A stretch of DNA of 64,000 nucleotides from Drouetiella hepatica Uher 2000/2452 (GCA_019359505.1 JAHHHD010000012.1:62001-126000), one strand, 5' to 3'. Shown: positions 26,839 through 35,141, counted from the stretch's first letter. Numbers and translations are program-made. The notes: a model not told the origin generated them from the sequence alone.

Positions 26839-28098
26839 CTATTTACCAAAGCCTTTGCCGCGATTTGAGGAGGGAAGACACACACAGTCTTGAATCTGCT
26901 GCCGCAGTTTTTCAGAGTCGAGGTCTTGTCCAATCAGCACGAGCTGATTTTTAGGCGCGCCCTTCCACTCGGTGTCGTCCAGCGAGAAGCGCTTGCCGCT
27001 AAGGTGAAAAATGTGGCGCTTGGGACTTTCATCAAACCAAAGAATGCCCTTGGCGCGGAAGACCGATGCCGGAAGCTGAGTATCTAGAAAATGCTGAAAC
27101 TTCTTGATGGCAAAAGGGCGATCGCTCTGAAACGAGAGTGAGGTAAATCCATCGATGGCTAGATGATCGGAATGCTGGTGGTCGTGATCATGTTCACAAT
27201 GTCCGTGATCGTGATCGCAGCCAGCATGATCGTGGCTGCCGTGATCGTGACTGCCATGATCGTGGCTGCCATGATTATGGGCATCGTGAGCCTGCTGATC
27301 GGGGTGTGCGTGACCGAAATGCTCATGTGGCTCATAGCTCTGAGGCGCGTGATCCTCGTGCGAATGACCCTCATGCGCATGATCGTGATCATCATGCCCA
27401 CGATCGCTCTTGCCTTCCTTGGACTCAAAGTATTTGTCTGACTCAAACAAGCCAACGCTGAGGATTAGCGGCAGCGGCACATTCGACTGCTTGGTGCGTA
27501 GAATTCTGGCTCCCTCTTTCACATCTCGGATTTTGACTTCTAGGGAATCTAGATCGGCTTCATCCACCAGGTCAGCCTTATTTAGTAAGATAATGTCGCC
27601 GTAGAGAATCTGGTTGTGGGCGGCTTCGCTGTTAAACAAATCCAGGCTGTAGTTTTCGGCATCCACCAGAGTAATGATGGAGTCGAGGCGAGTGAGATCG
27701 CGGAGTTCGGTACCGAGAAAAGTGAGGGCGATCGGCAAAGGATCAGCAAGCCCTGTGGTTTCAACGACGAGGTAATCGATTTGATCGCGGCGCTCTAGCA
27801 CTTTGTAGACGGCTTCCACCAGATCGTTGTTAATCGTGCAGCAGATGCAGCCGTTGCTCAGCTCCACCATGTTGTCATCGCTGTTGTCTAGGGTGATCAG
27901 CAGCTCGTTATCGATGCCAATTTCACCAAATTCATTCACCAGAACGGCAGTTTTAATCCCTTCCTGATTGGTGAGAATATGGTTGAGCAGGGTGGTCTTG
28001 CCGCTGCCCAAAAATCCGGTGATGATGGTAACGGGAAGACCATGCTTGGCATCGTCCATTTGAGAAGACGCGCTGGTGGAAGTCACTACTGAAGTCAT
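26839..28098 (-). CDS. CobW/COG0523 family GTPase, His-rich metal chaperone
   Basis: 419 residues. The G domain has Walker A GFLGSGKTTLLNH (31-36 core), the metal-binding CICC motif (SNGCICCTINNDL, Cys84/86/87) and NKAD. A very long His/Asp-rich loop occupies about 230-315, with repeated GSHDH and HDHDH units. The CobW C-terminal domain follows. COG0523 proteins deliver zinc or other transition metals to enzymes, driven by GTP hydrolysis. With CxCC plus a long His loop, zinc is the best guess. A possible Zur/Fur-type box lies upstream at 28205. Confidence 0.93.
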   Translation of the reverse strand: MTSVVTSTSASSQMDDAKHGLPVTIITGFLGSGKTTLLNHILTNQEGIKTAVLVNEFGEIGIDNELLITLDNSDDNMVELSNGCICCTINNDLVEAVYKVLERRDQIDYLVVETTGLADPLPIALTFLGTELRDLTRLDSIITLVDAENYSLDLFNSEAAHNQILYGDIILLNKADLVDEADLDSLEVKIRDVKEGARILRTKQSNVPLPLILSVGLFESDKYFESKEGKSDRGHDDHDHAHEGHSHEDHAPQSYEPHEHFGHAHPDQQAHDAHNHGSHDHGSHDHGSHDHAGCDHDHGHCEHDHDHQHSDHLAIDGFTSLSFQSDRPFAIKKFQHFLDTQLPASVFRAKGILWFDESPKRHIFHLSGKRFSLDDTEWKGAPKNQLVLIGQDLDSEKLRQQIQDCVCLPSSNRGKGFGK

Positions 28099-28204
28099 AG
28101 CCAGTCGTTTAAAAAGTTCAGGATAATGAGGCAGCGATTAATTGAGGGGATCTCACTGGCTCCGGTTTCAGAAATGGGGATTCCGGAATGAGAACGACTC
28201 TCGC

Positions 28205-28219
28205 TTATCATTATTATTG
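28205..28219 (-). promoter_or_regulatory. Possible Zur/Fur-type operator upstream of the CobW gene
   Basis: TTATCATTATTATTG is an imperfect 7-1-7 palindrome resembling Fur-family boxes (ATAATGATAA on the other strand). It lies about 107 bases upstream of the start codon. The right half is degenerate, and the claim rests mainly on known zinc regulation of this family. Confidence 0.3.
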
Positions 28220-28389
28220 CTTGTCTGTTCGTAAGTTGTGGCTATAAGTTGTGGCAAGTTTTGCATTTATTCCAAAATTGAGCGTTTTGAGATTGAGGGG
28301 CGATCGCACTGCAAGGCTGCACTTTCACCGATGTTGTACCGATTTACTGCACTCTACATCCCCACTGCCCCTAAATCTTTAAACTCACC

Positions 28390-29862
28390 ATGCCGCTCAA
28401 ACTCTACAACACCCTGACCCGCCGCAAAGAAATCTTTGAACCCCTGGAACCAGGGAAGGTGAAGATGTACTACTGCGGCGTGACGGTTTATGATTACTGC
28501 CACCTAGGTCACGCCAGAGCCTGCATCATTTGGGACATTGCGCGACGCTACCTGAGCTGGCGCGGCTATGAGGTGCGCTATGTGCAAAATTTCACAGATA
28601 TCGACGACAAAATCCTGAACCGTGCCAGGGCGGAAGGCTCCACAATGCAGGAAGTCGCCGATCGCTTCATTCAAGCCTACTTTGAAGATATGGCGCGGCT
28701 CAACGTCATGGAGGCAGATGAGTATCCACGAGCAACCCATACGCTGGACGGCATCAAGCGGCTAATTCACGACCTAGAGCAGAAAGGCTATGCCTATCCG
28801 GCAGCAGGAGATGTGTACTACTCAGTCCGCGCCTTCTCGGAATATGGCAAGCTCTCCGGTCGCAAGTTGGAAGATATGCAGGCAGGGGCAGGCGGTCGCA
28901 CCGATGGCGATCTGGAAGCGCCCAAGAAAAAAGATCCGTTTGATTTTGCCCTCTGGAAAGCCGCAAAGCCGGGAGAGCCTGCCTGGGAATCACCCTGGGG
29001 TTCAGGTCGTCCAGGGTGGCACATTGAATGCTCGGCAATGGTGCGCGATCGTCTAGGCGACACGATCGACATTCATGCTGGGGGCAGCGATCTGATCTTC
29101 CCTCACCATGAAAATGAGATTGCCCAATCAGAACCCGCGACGGGTAAGCCTCTAGCCCGCTACTGGATGCACAACGGCATGGTCAATGTCGGCGGCGAAA
29201 AGATGTCTAAGTCTCTGGGCAATTTCACCACCATCCGCAAGCTGCTCGACTCTGGGCTAGACCCTATGGCGCTGCGGCTGTTCATTTTGCAAGCCCACTA
29301 CCGCAAGCCGATCGACTTTACTGACGAGGCGATCGCCGCAGTCCAAAATAGCTGGGAAACCGTGAAAGAAGGCTTGCTGTTTGGCTATAAGTTTGGTGAG
29401 GCGATCGGCTGGACAGATACGGGCGATCCTTTCTTTGGCGATCCGGCAGCGATGCGGATTGATCTGGAGGGCGATCTGACTCAGCGCTTTCAAACCGCAA
29501 TGGACGATGATTTCAATACGTCGGGCGGGGTAGCCGTCCTGTTTGAGCTGGCAAAAGAGCTGCGTAAGGAAGGCAATATTCTGACTCACGAGGGTAAGAC
29601 AGAAATTCCTGCCCAAACTTTGCGGCAGCAATGGCAAACGCTGGTCGTTCTGTCAGAAATTTTGGGACTGGCGGCAAAGCCTGTGGAGGCAGAAAGCCTC
29701 AAGCTGACCGACAGCGAAATTGAAGCCCTCATTGAGCAGCGTCAGGCGGCAAAGCAGGCAAAGAATTTTGCAGAAGGCGATCGGATTCGAGACCAGCTCA
29801 AAGCCCAAGGCGTCCTCCTAGTTGATAAGCCGGGTGGCGTGACCGAGTGGCATCCCGGCTAA
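28390..29862 (+). CDS. cysS: Cysteinyl-tRNA synthetase
   Basis: A 490-residue class I aminoacyl-tRNA synthetase charging tRNA-Cys. HIGH motif as YDYCHLGHARA, KMSKS motif as EKMSKSLGN, zinc ligands YYCGVTVYDYC, WHIECSAM and HHENE, and GGSDLIFPHHENEIAQSEP are all visible. Length and C-terminal helical domain (EGDRIRDQLKAQGVLLVD) match the bacterial enzyme. Monocistronic by appearance; the restriction-modification cassette follows, with the methyltransferase convergent to it. Confidence 0.98.
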   Translation: MPLKLYNTLTRRKEIFEPLEPGKVKMYYCGVTVYDYCHLGHARACIIWDIARRYLSWRGYEVRYVQNFTDIDDKILNRARAEGSTMQEVADRFIQAYFEDMARLNVMEADEYPRATHTLDGIKRLIHDLEQKGYAYPAAGDVYYSVRAFSEYGKLSGRKLEDMQAGAGGRTDGDLEAPKKKDPFDFALWKAAKPGEPAWESPWGSGRPGWHIECSAMVRDRLGDTIDIHAGGSDLIFPHHENEIAQSEPATGKPLARYWMHNGMVNVGGEKMSKSLGNFTTIRKLLDSGLDPMALRLFILQAHYRKPIDFTDEAIAAVQNSWETVKEGLLFGYKFGEAIGWTDTGDPFFGDPAAMRIDLEGDLTQRFQTAMDDDFNTSGGVAVLFELAKELRKEGNILTHEGKTEIPAQTLRQQWQTLVVLSEILGLAAKPVEAESLKLTDSEIEALIEQRQAAKQAKNFAEGDRIRDQLKAQGVLLVDKPGGVTEWHPG

Positions 29863-29925
29863 CGCCTAGGCTAAGCGGCGGCAGATAACTTTTGCATCTT
29901 CATCAAGATCTATCGACCATCCGCT

Positions 29926-30834
29926 TCATCGACTTGTTATCTTGCTGGCATCTGACATCATTTCAATTTCAAAGATTCGTCTTCCAATCCATTCACTGAT
30001 GGCAGGGACGACAGCGTTGCCAAGGAGTCTCCCTCTACGACCGTCCATCCGGGAGGAAAACCCATAAGCCTCTCCCACTCTGTCCACGTCAAGTTTCTCG
30101 CCACAGAGTATTGGTCGGTCTGAATGGCCTCCTTGATGTCCTCCAGTTTGGGCACGTAACGTGGGGCAGATGCTTTTTGCCATGGTATACCCGAAGCCGC
30201 CGCGACGTTGTACCACAAGCGGATTGTCTCCGAGAGTGCTTTGACGAAAATCGGATCTAGCTTGCGTTTTGCTCGATTCTCTCGACGAAGTATCCCCAGA
30301 CAATTCGCTACTGTTAGCAAAGAAGTGATAGGCACGTTCCGATCTAAAACTTGCGACAAAGAACACTCTGTCTCGATTGTGGGGTAAGCCCGAATGGATA
30401 GCGTTACACGACACCCATCCCCCCAAATACCCATTCTCTTCGAGCGTGTCGATAACTGCCTCAAGAGCGGTTCCTTGTTCTGCGGAGAGCACGCCGGGCA
30501 CATTTTCCATGACCAACCACGCTGGATGAATTTCTCTAACCAAATCCATAAACGTGAAGAAGAGACCACTTCTCTTTCCCGCAAGTCCTGCTCGATCTGT
30601 GTTGGCAGTGCTGAGGTCTTGGCAAGGCCATCCAGCACACCACAAGTCAGAGGCAGGGATAATTGCTGGGTTGAGGGTCGTGATGTCTTCATGTAAGGGG
30701 GTATGTGGCCAGTGGCGCTTAAGGATCTTCTGACAAAAAGGATCTATTTCACATTGAAATACGACCTTCATCCCTGCTCTTTCAAAGCCAAGATCAAAGC
30801 CGCCAATGCCAGCAAAGAATGAGGAGACACGCAT
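29926..30834 (-). CDS. DNA (cytosine-5) methyltransferase with an internally frame-shifted motif IX region
   Basis: 302 residues, with AdoMet motif FAGIGGFDLGFERAG, catalytic PCQDLS (Cys71), ENVPG (Glu110), HNRDRVFFVAS and the C-terminal LGNAVVPAISEWIGRR. This is a C5-cytosine DNA methyltransferase, the modification half of a type II system. From about residue 244 to 268 the annotated frame is unlike the family. The +1 frame at the same place reads VARNLTWTEWERLMGFPPGW, the expected motif IX/X connection. So the gene looks as if a one-base insertion near 30105 and a one-base deletion near 30030 compensate each other. The altered protein may be weakened or inactive. The gene diverges from the controller and nuclease genes. 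Confidence 0.9.
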   Translation of the reverse strand: MRVSSFFAGIGGFDLGFERAGMKVVFQCEIDPFCQKILKRHWPHTPLHEDITTLNPAIIPASDLWCAGWPCQDLSTANTDRAGLAGKRSGLFFTFMDLVREIHPAWLVMENVPGVLSAEQGTALEAVIDTLEENGYLGGWVSCNAIHSGLPHNRDRVFFVASFRSERAYHFFANSSELSGDTSSRESSKTQARSDFRQSTLGDNPLVVQRRGGFGYTMAKSICPTLRAQTGGHQGGHSDRPILCGEKLDVDRVGEAYGFSSRMDGRRGRLLGNAVVPAISEWIGRRIFEIEMMSDASKITSR

Positions 30835-30972
30835 ATCAAAACTTGATACAGGGTCTGAATGATGCAGCTGATTATAGATGATTTAATCTGCACAGCCTAT
30901 TGTAGACGAAAATCGTCTACAGATCAATCCTCCTTATAAATAACATCTCACTATGAGGTTGAGGTGTTAGCC
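30835..30972. promoter_or_regulatory. Divergent control region of the restriction-modification cassette, with 9-bp palindromic operator
   Basis: Between the methyltransferase and the XRE gene. At 30901-30921, TGTAGACGA and TCGTCTACA form perfect 9-bp arms around AAA, about 50 bases before the XRE start. This is the expected form and place of a C-box bound by a restriction-modification controller protein. Both divergent promoters should be within reach. Confidence 0.7.
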
Positions 30973-31206
30973 ATGGGAGACAAGCAAAATATTAGTGGAA
31001 CAAGGATTCGTCAGGTCAGGCTGAAAAATAATTTAGACCAGGTTGAATTAGCCGCCGCTCTCAATGTTGATCATGGAATCAAGCTAGAACAGTCCGATAT
31101 CTCAGAGATTGAGCGTCAAGTCAGATCTCTGAAAGATTATGAACTTGATGCCATCTCAAAGGTGCTGGATATCGACCCCATCTGGTTACTACGGGGGGAT
31201 AACTAA
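30973..31206 (+). CDS. XRE-family helix-turn-helix protein, probable controller of the R-M system
   Basis: 77 residues from ATG 30973 (MGDKQNISGTRIRQVRLKNN); a GTG at 30964 is possible. It is a single XRE-type HTH: TRIRQVRLKNNLDQVELAAAL, then SDISEIERQVRSLKDYELD and ISKVLDIDPIWLLRG. The size and place, directly before the nuclease gene and after a perfect palindrome, match C proteins. These act on their own promoter and delay nuclease synthesis until the host is methylated. The stop overlaps the nuclease start (TAATG), so the two are translationally coupled. Confidence 0.88.
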   Translation: MGDKQNISGTRIRQVRLKNNLDQVELAAALNVDHGIKLEQSDISEIERQVRSLKDYELDAISKVLDIDPIWLLRGDN

Positions 31207-32003
31207 TGGCAACTGAGCGGAAAAGCCGTGGGCGACAAAAGTTTTTACCTCTTGCATCTGTAAGTGAGCAGGAAGTGCCAGGAAACATCAGCCGAGAAGT
31301 CTGGCTTGAGGAAGTCTGTCAAAAATTTGTATGTCCTAGTGAGGCCAATAAGTCCTACTATCGAGTGCTTTTGGAAGAACTATGGCCTGCGGGTCATGGT
31401 ATTCCAGGCCCGCGTGTAAAAGAAGACGAACTGAGAGAAGCGATTAACCGCTTCAGAATACATCAGCATTTAGGAACAAAACCCTATAAACCTTATGTAG
31501 ACGTTTTTCGACGCTTGCGAGAATTGCAAGGTGAGGAGGGCATTACCGGAATTGGCAGAGAAGGTAAAACATACCAACTTGTGAGCCTATCCTTAAGTGA
31601 GAAGAGAGTGCCACGAATTAAGCTTTCTGATCTAGACTGGCTAAGAACCCTGGACACTTATCAACGTAGATGTCCGGTATGTAACCGATCTGAGCCAAAA
31701 GTTCGTTTTCAGCAAGACCACAAGATCCCGCGCACTAGAGGCGGAGGTAACGAACTAAGCAATTGGCAACCCCTTTGTGATGAGTGTAATAACTTCAAAA
31801 GCACATCATGTCGTGGATGTCAATTAGAGTGCGAGATATGTAGTTGGGCTTTTCCTGAACGGTTTGCTCCACTCCGTCTATCTTCAGATAACATTTCTAG
31901 ACTTAGGCAAATTGCAGTCAACACTAACTCAGATCCTCATGATCTACTGAACCAGATAGTGACTTGCTTTTTCCTCCATCAAGCGAGTGAAACAGGAGAA
32001 TAG
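31206..32003 (+). CDS. HNH endonuclease, probable restriction enzyme
   Basis: 265 residues. A beta-beta-alpha-metal HNH site lies in the second half: zinc Cys pair CPVC (156-159), DHKIPRTRGGGNELSNWQPL with the catalytic His172, then CDECNNFK and a further CRGC/CEIC set. The N-terminal 150 residues are not recognisable and probably include DNA recognition. The position beside a cytosine methyltransferase and controller makes it the restriction half of the system. The recognition site cannot be predicted from sequence. Confidence 0.88.
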   Translation: MATERKSRGRQKFLPLASVSEQEVPGNISREVWLEEVCQKFVCPSEANKSYYRVLLEELWPAGHGIPGPRVKEDELREAINRFRIHQHLGTKPYKPYVDVFRRLRELQGEEGITGIGREGKTYQLVSLSLSEKRVPRIKLSDLDWLRTLDTYQRRCPVCNRSEPKVRFQQDHKIPRTRGGGNELSNWQPLCDECNNFKSTSCRGCQLECEICSWAFPERFAPLRLSSDNISRLRQIAVNTNSDPHDLLNQIVTCFFLHQASETGE

Positions 32004-32068
32004 CATTGAACCTGCGTAGTGGAGGATATTACAGAACTACCACAACCCAGAAACGAAGACAGCTAACT

Positions 32069-33145
32069 ATGAATTCTCCACTACGGATACTATTCCTCTC
32101 GACCTCTGTGGGTTCCCTGGGTTCAGGTCTGGGCGGCGGCGTGGAGCTGACGCTGCTCAACATTGCCCAAGAAATGCAGCATCGGGGACATCAAATTAAT
32201 ATTGTGGCTCCTGTTGGCTCAGCCTTGGCAGATCTCCCCATCACCCAAATTCCTGGAAATTTGCAAGAAACGGCTCAAACTCAGGGGCGGAATGCCCCCA
32301 TTACCTTGCCCGCCGATGCCGTACTGGCCAATATGTGGGACTATGCCCGTCAAACTCAGGATAAGTATGACCTGCTGCTGAACTTTGCCTATGACTGGCT
32401 GCCGTTTTACCTCACTCCGTTTTTCGATCGCCCCATCGCCCATCTCGTCAGCATGGGTTCGCTCACAAAAGCTATGGATCAGGCGATCGCCAAAGTCATA
32501 GACTCCAACCCCGGCACGATCGGCGTACATAGCCACGCCCAGGCAGAAACCTTCAAGTTCGGCGATCGCTGTGTCGTGCTGGGCAATGGCTTAGACCTGT
32601 CCCTCTACCAGTTTCAACCAGACTCAGAGAATTATATGGCGTGGGTAGGTCGGATAGCTCCCGAAAAAGGCATTGAGGATGCGATCGCTGCGGTTCAAGC
32701 TGCTAGAACAACCCTGAAAATCTGGGGAGCTATGCCGGATACTGCCTACTGGCAAACTATCTGTCAGACTTACCCAGAGGCAAACATTAGCTACGAAGGC
32801 TTTTTGTCCACTGCGGAACTGCAACAGGCGATCGGTCACAGTCGCGGTTTGCTGATGACTCCCAAATGGATTGAGGCATTTGGCAATGTGGCGATTGAAG
32901 CCCTAGCTTGCGGCGTTCCGGTAATTGCCTATCGGCGCGGCGGTCCGGCGGAAATTGTGGAAGATGGCAAAACGGGCTGGCTGGTGGAACCCGACAGTGT
33001 TGCAGGATTGGTCGAGGCGATGGGTGAGCTAGACAAAATCGATCGCCATGCCTGCCGCCAAAGCGCCGAAACAACCTACTCCATGGGTGCCATGGGCGAT
33101 CGGGTAGACGCATGGCTGCACAATATGCTGCACGCTATTTATTAA
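32069..33145 (+). CDS. Glycosyltransferase, GT4-type
   Basis: 358 residues from ATG 32069 (MNSPLRILFLSTSVGSLGSG). The frame is open upstream to 32006, but those residues are not family-like. GT-B fold features: N-terminal GGGVELTLLNIAQEM, MAWVGRIAPEKGIEDAI at the domain joint, ALACGVPVIAYRRGGPAEIVEDG with the nucleotide-sugar binding Glu, and TGWLVEP. It transfers a sugar from an NDP-sugar to an unknown acceptor, possibly a glycolipid or polysaccharide. It follows the R-M cassette closely, but its codon use fits the host. Confidence 0.92.
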   Translation: MNSPLRILFLSTSVGSLGSGLGGGVELTLLNIAQEMQHRGHQINIVAPVGSALADLPITQIPGNLQETAQTQGRNAPITLPADAVLANMWDYARQTQDKYDLLLNFAYDWLPFYLTPFFDRPIAHLVSMGSLTKAMDQAIAKVIDSNPGTIGVHSHAQAETFKFGDRCVVLGNGLDLSLYQFQPDSENYMAWVGRIAPEKGIEDAIAAVQAARTTLKIWGAMPDTAYWQTICQTYPEANISYEGFLSTAELQQAIGHSRGLLMTPKWIEAFGNVAIEALACGVPVIAYRRGGPAEIVEDGKTGWLVEPDSVAGLVEAMGELDKIDRHACRQSAETTYSMGAMGDRVDAWLHNMLHAIY

Positions 33146-33148
33146 ATA

Positions 33149-33235
33149 GGACTTACGCAAGCCCTCTAGCTGTAGTGCATTTTTGTTGTGTGTGGTGGGC
33201 GCAGCCCACCACACACAACAAAAATGCGTAAGTCC
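33149..33235. repeat. MITE with GGACTTACGCA terminal repeats and perfect hairpin
   Basis: An 87-bp element. The left end GGACTTACGCA is the exact complement of the right end TGCGTAAGTCC. Inside lies a perfect 24-bp stem (33177-33200 with 33204-33227, arm GCATTTTTGTTGTGTGTGG... ending GGGC) with loop GCA. It stands 4 bases after the glycosyltransferase stop and could end its transcript. GTAAGTCC-ended palindromes are frequent in cyanobacterial genomes. Confidence 0.8.
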
Positions 33236-33259
33236 CATTGAAGATCAAATCATTGAAGA

Positions 33260-33487
33260 TCAAATAAAGCACTTTACCTGATGCCACTGCTGGGACTCAT
33301 CCTGGCAGTAATAGCATCCTTCCCACCAGGCGCACTGGACGTAGGTGAGTTCAACTAACCGACTCTTAGAAGGCTGTTCGTCGCTGAGTAGTTCCACAAC
33401 CTCCTCTTTGCGATCGCTCATCTGGACAGCAACTCGATTGAGCGTTTCTTGAAGTTCAGAGGAGGCTAAAGTGTAAACGGTTTTCAC
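33260..33487 (-). CDS. Small conserved-looking protein, function unknown
   Basis: 75 residues from GTG 33487, with AAGGT upstream. N-terminal amphipathic helix (SSELQETLNRVAVQMSDR), then acidic residues, then an aromatic/Cys-rich end (VQCAWWEGCYYCQDESQQWH) that could bind a metal. No family recognised. Confidence 0.65.
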   Translation of the reverse strand: MKTVYTLASSELQETLNRVAVQMSDRKEEVVELLSDEQPSKSRLVELTYVQCAWWEGCYYCQDESQQWHQVKCFI

Positions 33488-33894
33488 GTGAGTACCTTAT
33501 TAATACTGCCAAACAAAAAAGCAAATTCATAAGACTAAATTCACAAGACTGATGACTGCTTTCAGAAGACATTTGTTTCGAATACAGATTGTTTCTATCT
33601 GTATCAGTTGTAACCTGTCGAGGTGCCGGCAAAAATGCCTCCTTAGCATTATTTAAGAAATATCGATCACAACATCGTTGAGCAGTTTGAGCAAAAGTTT
33701 GTGCTGAAAAATACGGTTAGACAGCAAAGTTTTCAATTCGATCGCAGCTTAAGAAATGTTGTGAATCTGAATCTAGAGCCAAACAGGGCATCAAAGAAGC
33801 GATGAATAAAATTATGAACTTAATGAAAATTTGCTTAATATTTGCTTACATAATATAGGAAGCACTCATCAAATGCAGATCAGGAGATATTTTA
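33488..33894. other. Divergent intergenic region, nothing specific seen
   Basis: 407 AT-rich bases holding the promoters of two small divergent genes. No repeat, hairpin or ORF of note. Confidence 0.55.
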
Positions 33895-34311
33895 GTGAGC
33901 GGAATTTTTAGAAGTTTAGCGGGAACGGTTGGCGGTTTGTTTAGAATTCTTGGCGGCATACTGGGTGCGATCGGTGGTCTATTCCGCTCGAAATCTCAAG
34001 AGGCTCAGCCCGAAGCCCCTCAGCAGACAGGAGCCTACTTTTTGAATGCCGATGATGCTGTGAGCTTTGGCAACATTGAGTACATGCGATCGAGCACATC
34101 GACGCGCAGAACTTTCCCCAAGGCGAAGTTGGGTGAAGACAATGCTTTTGTGCAAAGCGTTTCCTCTATGAAGAAGGCAGACATGAAAGCACAGGCGATC
34201 GCTGAAGCTAAGCTTCCCTCCTTGTCTGAGCAGCCCAAGACCGAGCGTCGTCGAGCTGACAGCAACCTGGATATGTTTCGCAATATGGCTCGTGAGCTGA
34301 AAAAAGAGTAG
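33895..34311 (+). CDS. Small cyanobacterial protein with amphipathic Gly-rich N terminus
   Basis: 138 residues from GTG 33895, with GGAGAT upstream. The N terminus alternates Gly and hydrophobic residues (GTVGGLFRILGGILGAIGGL), which suggests a membrane-inserting or membrane-surface helix. The rest is polar and Lys/Arg/Glu-rich, with SSTSTRRTFPKAKLG, and ends in a charged helix (NLDMFRNMARELKKE). Possibly a membrane-peripheral adaptor; unknown. It precedes ndk on the same strand with a 139-base gap. Confidence 0.75.
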   Translation: MSGIFRSLAGTVGGLFRILGGILGAIGGLFRSKSQEAQPEAPQQTGAYFLNADDAVSFGNIEYMRSSTSTRRTFPKAKLGEDNAFVQSVSSMKKADMKAQAIAEAKLPSLSEQPKTERRRADSNLDMFRNMARELKKE

Positions 34312-34450
34312 CGTTTCCAACTTTCCTAATTTGTAAAGCTAACGGCAAGCTAATTCAAAAACTCACGAGTTTTTGAATTAGTAACGCTCCTAGAGACCTT
34401 CTAAGCTAATCTGGGATTGTCAAATGCGTTAGTCAAACCAGGAGTCACCT

Positions 34451-34900
34451 TTGGAACGGACGTTTTTAGCTATAAAACCCGATGGCGTACAGCGGGGTCT
34501 AGTCGGCGATATCATTTGCCGCTTTGAAACCAAGGGCTTCACTCTAGTGGGTCTAAAGCTAATGAAAGTTAGCCGTGAGTTGGCAGAGCAGCACTATGGC
34601 GTTCATCGAGAAAGACCCTTTTTTGCAGGTCTAGTCGATTTCATTATTTCAGCGCCAGTTGTGGCAATGGTTTGGGAAGGCGATGGTGTCATTGCATCTG
34701 CTCGCAAGCTAATTGGGGCAACAAATCCTCTGATGTCTGATGTGGGAACGATCCGAGGCGATTACGGCGTCAGCATTGGTCGGAATATCATTCACGGATC
34801 AGATGCGCCGGAAACCGCTCAACAAGAAATTAGCCTCTGGTTTAAAGAAGAGGAGCTAGTCAGCTGGCAGCCTACCAGTACACCCTGGCTTTATGAGTAG
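34451..34900 (+). CDS. ndk: Nucleoside diphosphate kinase
   Basis: A 149-residue enzyme that transfers the gamma phosphate from ATP to NDPs through a phosphohistidine. Motifs: [43 protein letters not shown] and the active-site NIIHGSD (His115). The start is TTG at 34451, with AGGAG seven bases before it; homologues start at the same residue. Full length. Confidence 0.96.
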   Translation: MERTFLAIKPDGVQRGLVGDIICRFETKGFTLVGLKLMKVSRELAEQHYGVHRERPFFAGLVDFIISAPVVAMVWEGDGVIASARKLIGATNPLMSDVGTIRGDYGVSIGRNIIHGSDAPETAQQEISLWFKEEELVSWQPTSTPWLYE

Positions 34901-34987
34901 AATCTGCTGAGTAGAGCCTGTGTCCGAATTTCTTGCCAGAGCCGTATCTACTTCGCTTGGGACAGGCTTTTCAAAGATCTAAAAATA

Positions 34988-35033
34988 AAGCCTAAAAATT
35001 CCTGCCGCTTTGCTAAAGATGGCAGGAATTTCT
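34988..35033 (+). terminator. Terminator hairpin after ndk
   Basis: AAATTCCTGCC pairs with GGCAGGAATTT across a 14-base loop and is followed by CTTT. It lies about 95 bases beyond the ndk stop. The A-rich left flank makes it possibly active in both directions. Confidence 0.6.
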
Positions 35034-35043
35034 TTAAAGGCTA

Positions 35044-35141
35044 GTCTAGCAACCGTCAAGGCGGTTAGGACAGAGACATTTATGGGTGGGGCGCGAAGCG
35101 CCCCACCCATAAATGTTCTAGGCAAACTAGCGACAGCTGTG
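35044..35141. repeat. Hairpin MITE, CAACCGCCAAGGCGGTTAGG family, copy 2
   Basis: Left flank AGCAACCGTCAAGGCGGTTA, then a perfect 19-bp stem (35076-35116; ACATTTATGGGTGGGGCGC) with loop GAA, then CTAGGCAAACTAGCGACAGC. The flanks match copy 1 at 21128. The stem differs from copy 1 at several positions, yet both arms stay perfectly complementary. It lies between ndk and the convergent TerC gene. Confidence 0.78.

Noticed and set aside
27163-27441. A 92-codon ORF opposite the His-rich loop of the CobW gene
   Set aside because: It is the antisense reading of His/Asp repeats, giving an artificial Met/Ile/Val-rich string.
29958-30692. A 244-codon ORF overlapping the methyltransferase in another frame
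   Set aside because: Most of it is a chance shadow without protein-like features. Only its last part carries real methyltransferase sequence, which I explain by compensating frameshifts in the main gene.
29926-32003. Possible prophage origin of the restriction-modification cassette
   Set aside because: No integrase, structural phage gene or attachment-site repeat is present; only the three R-M genes are seen between host genes.
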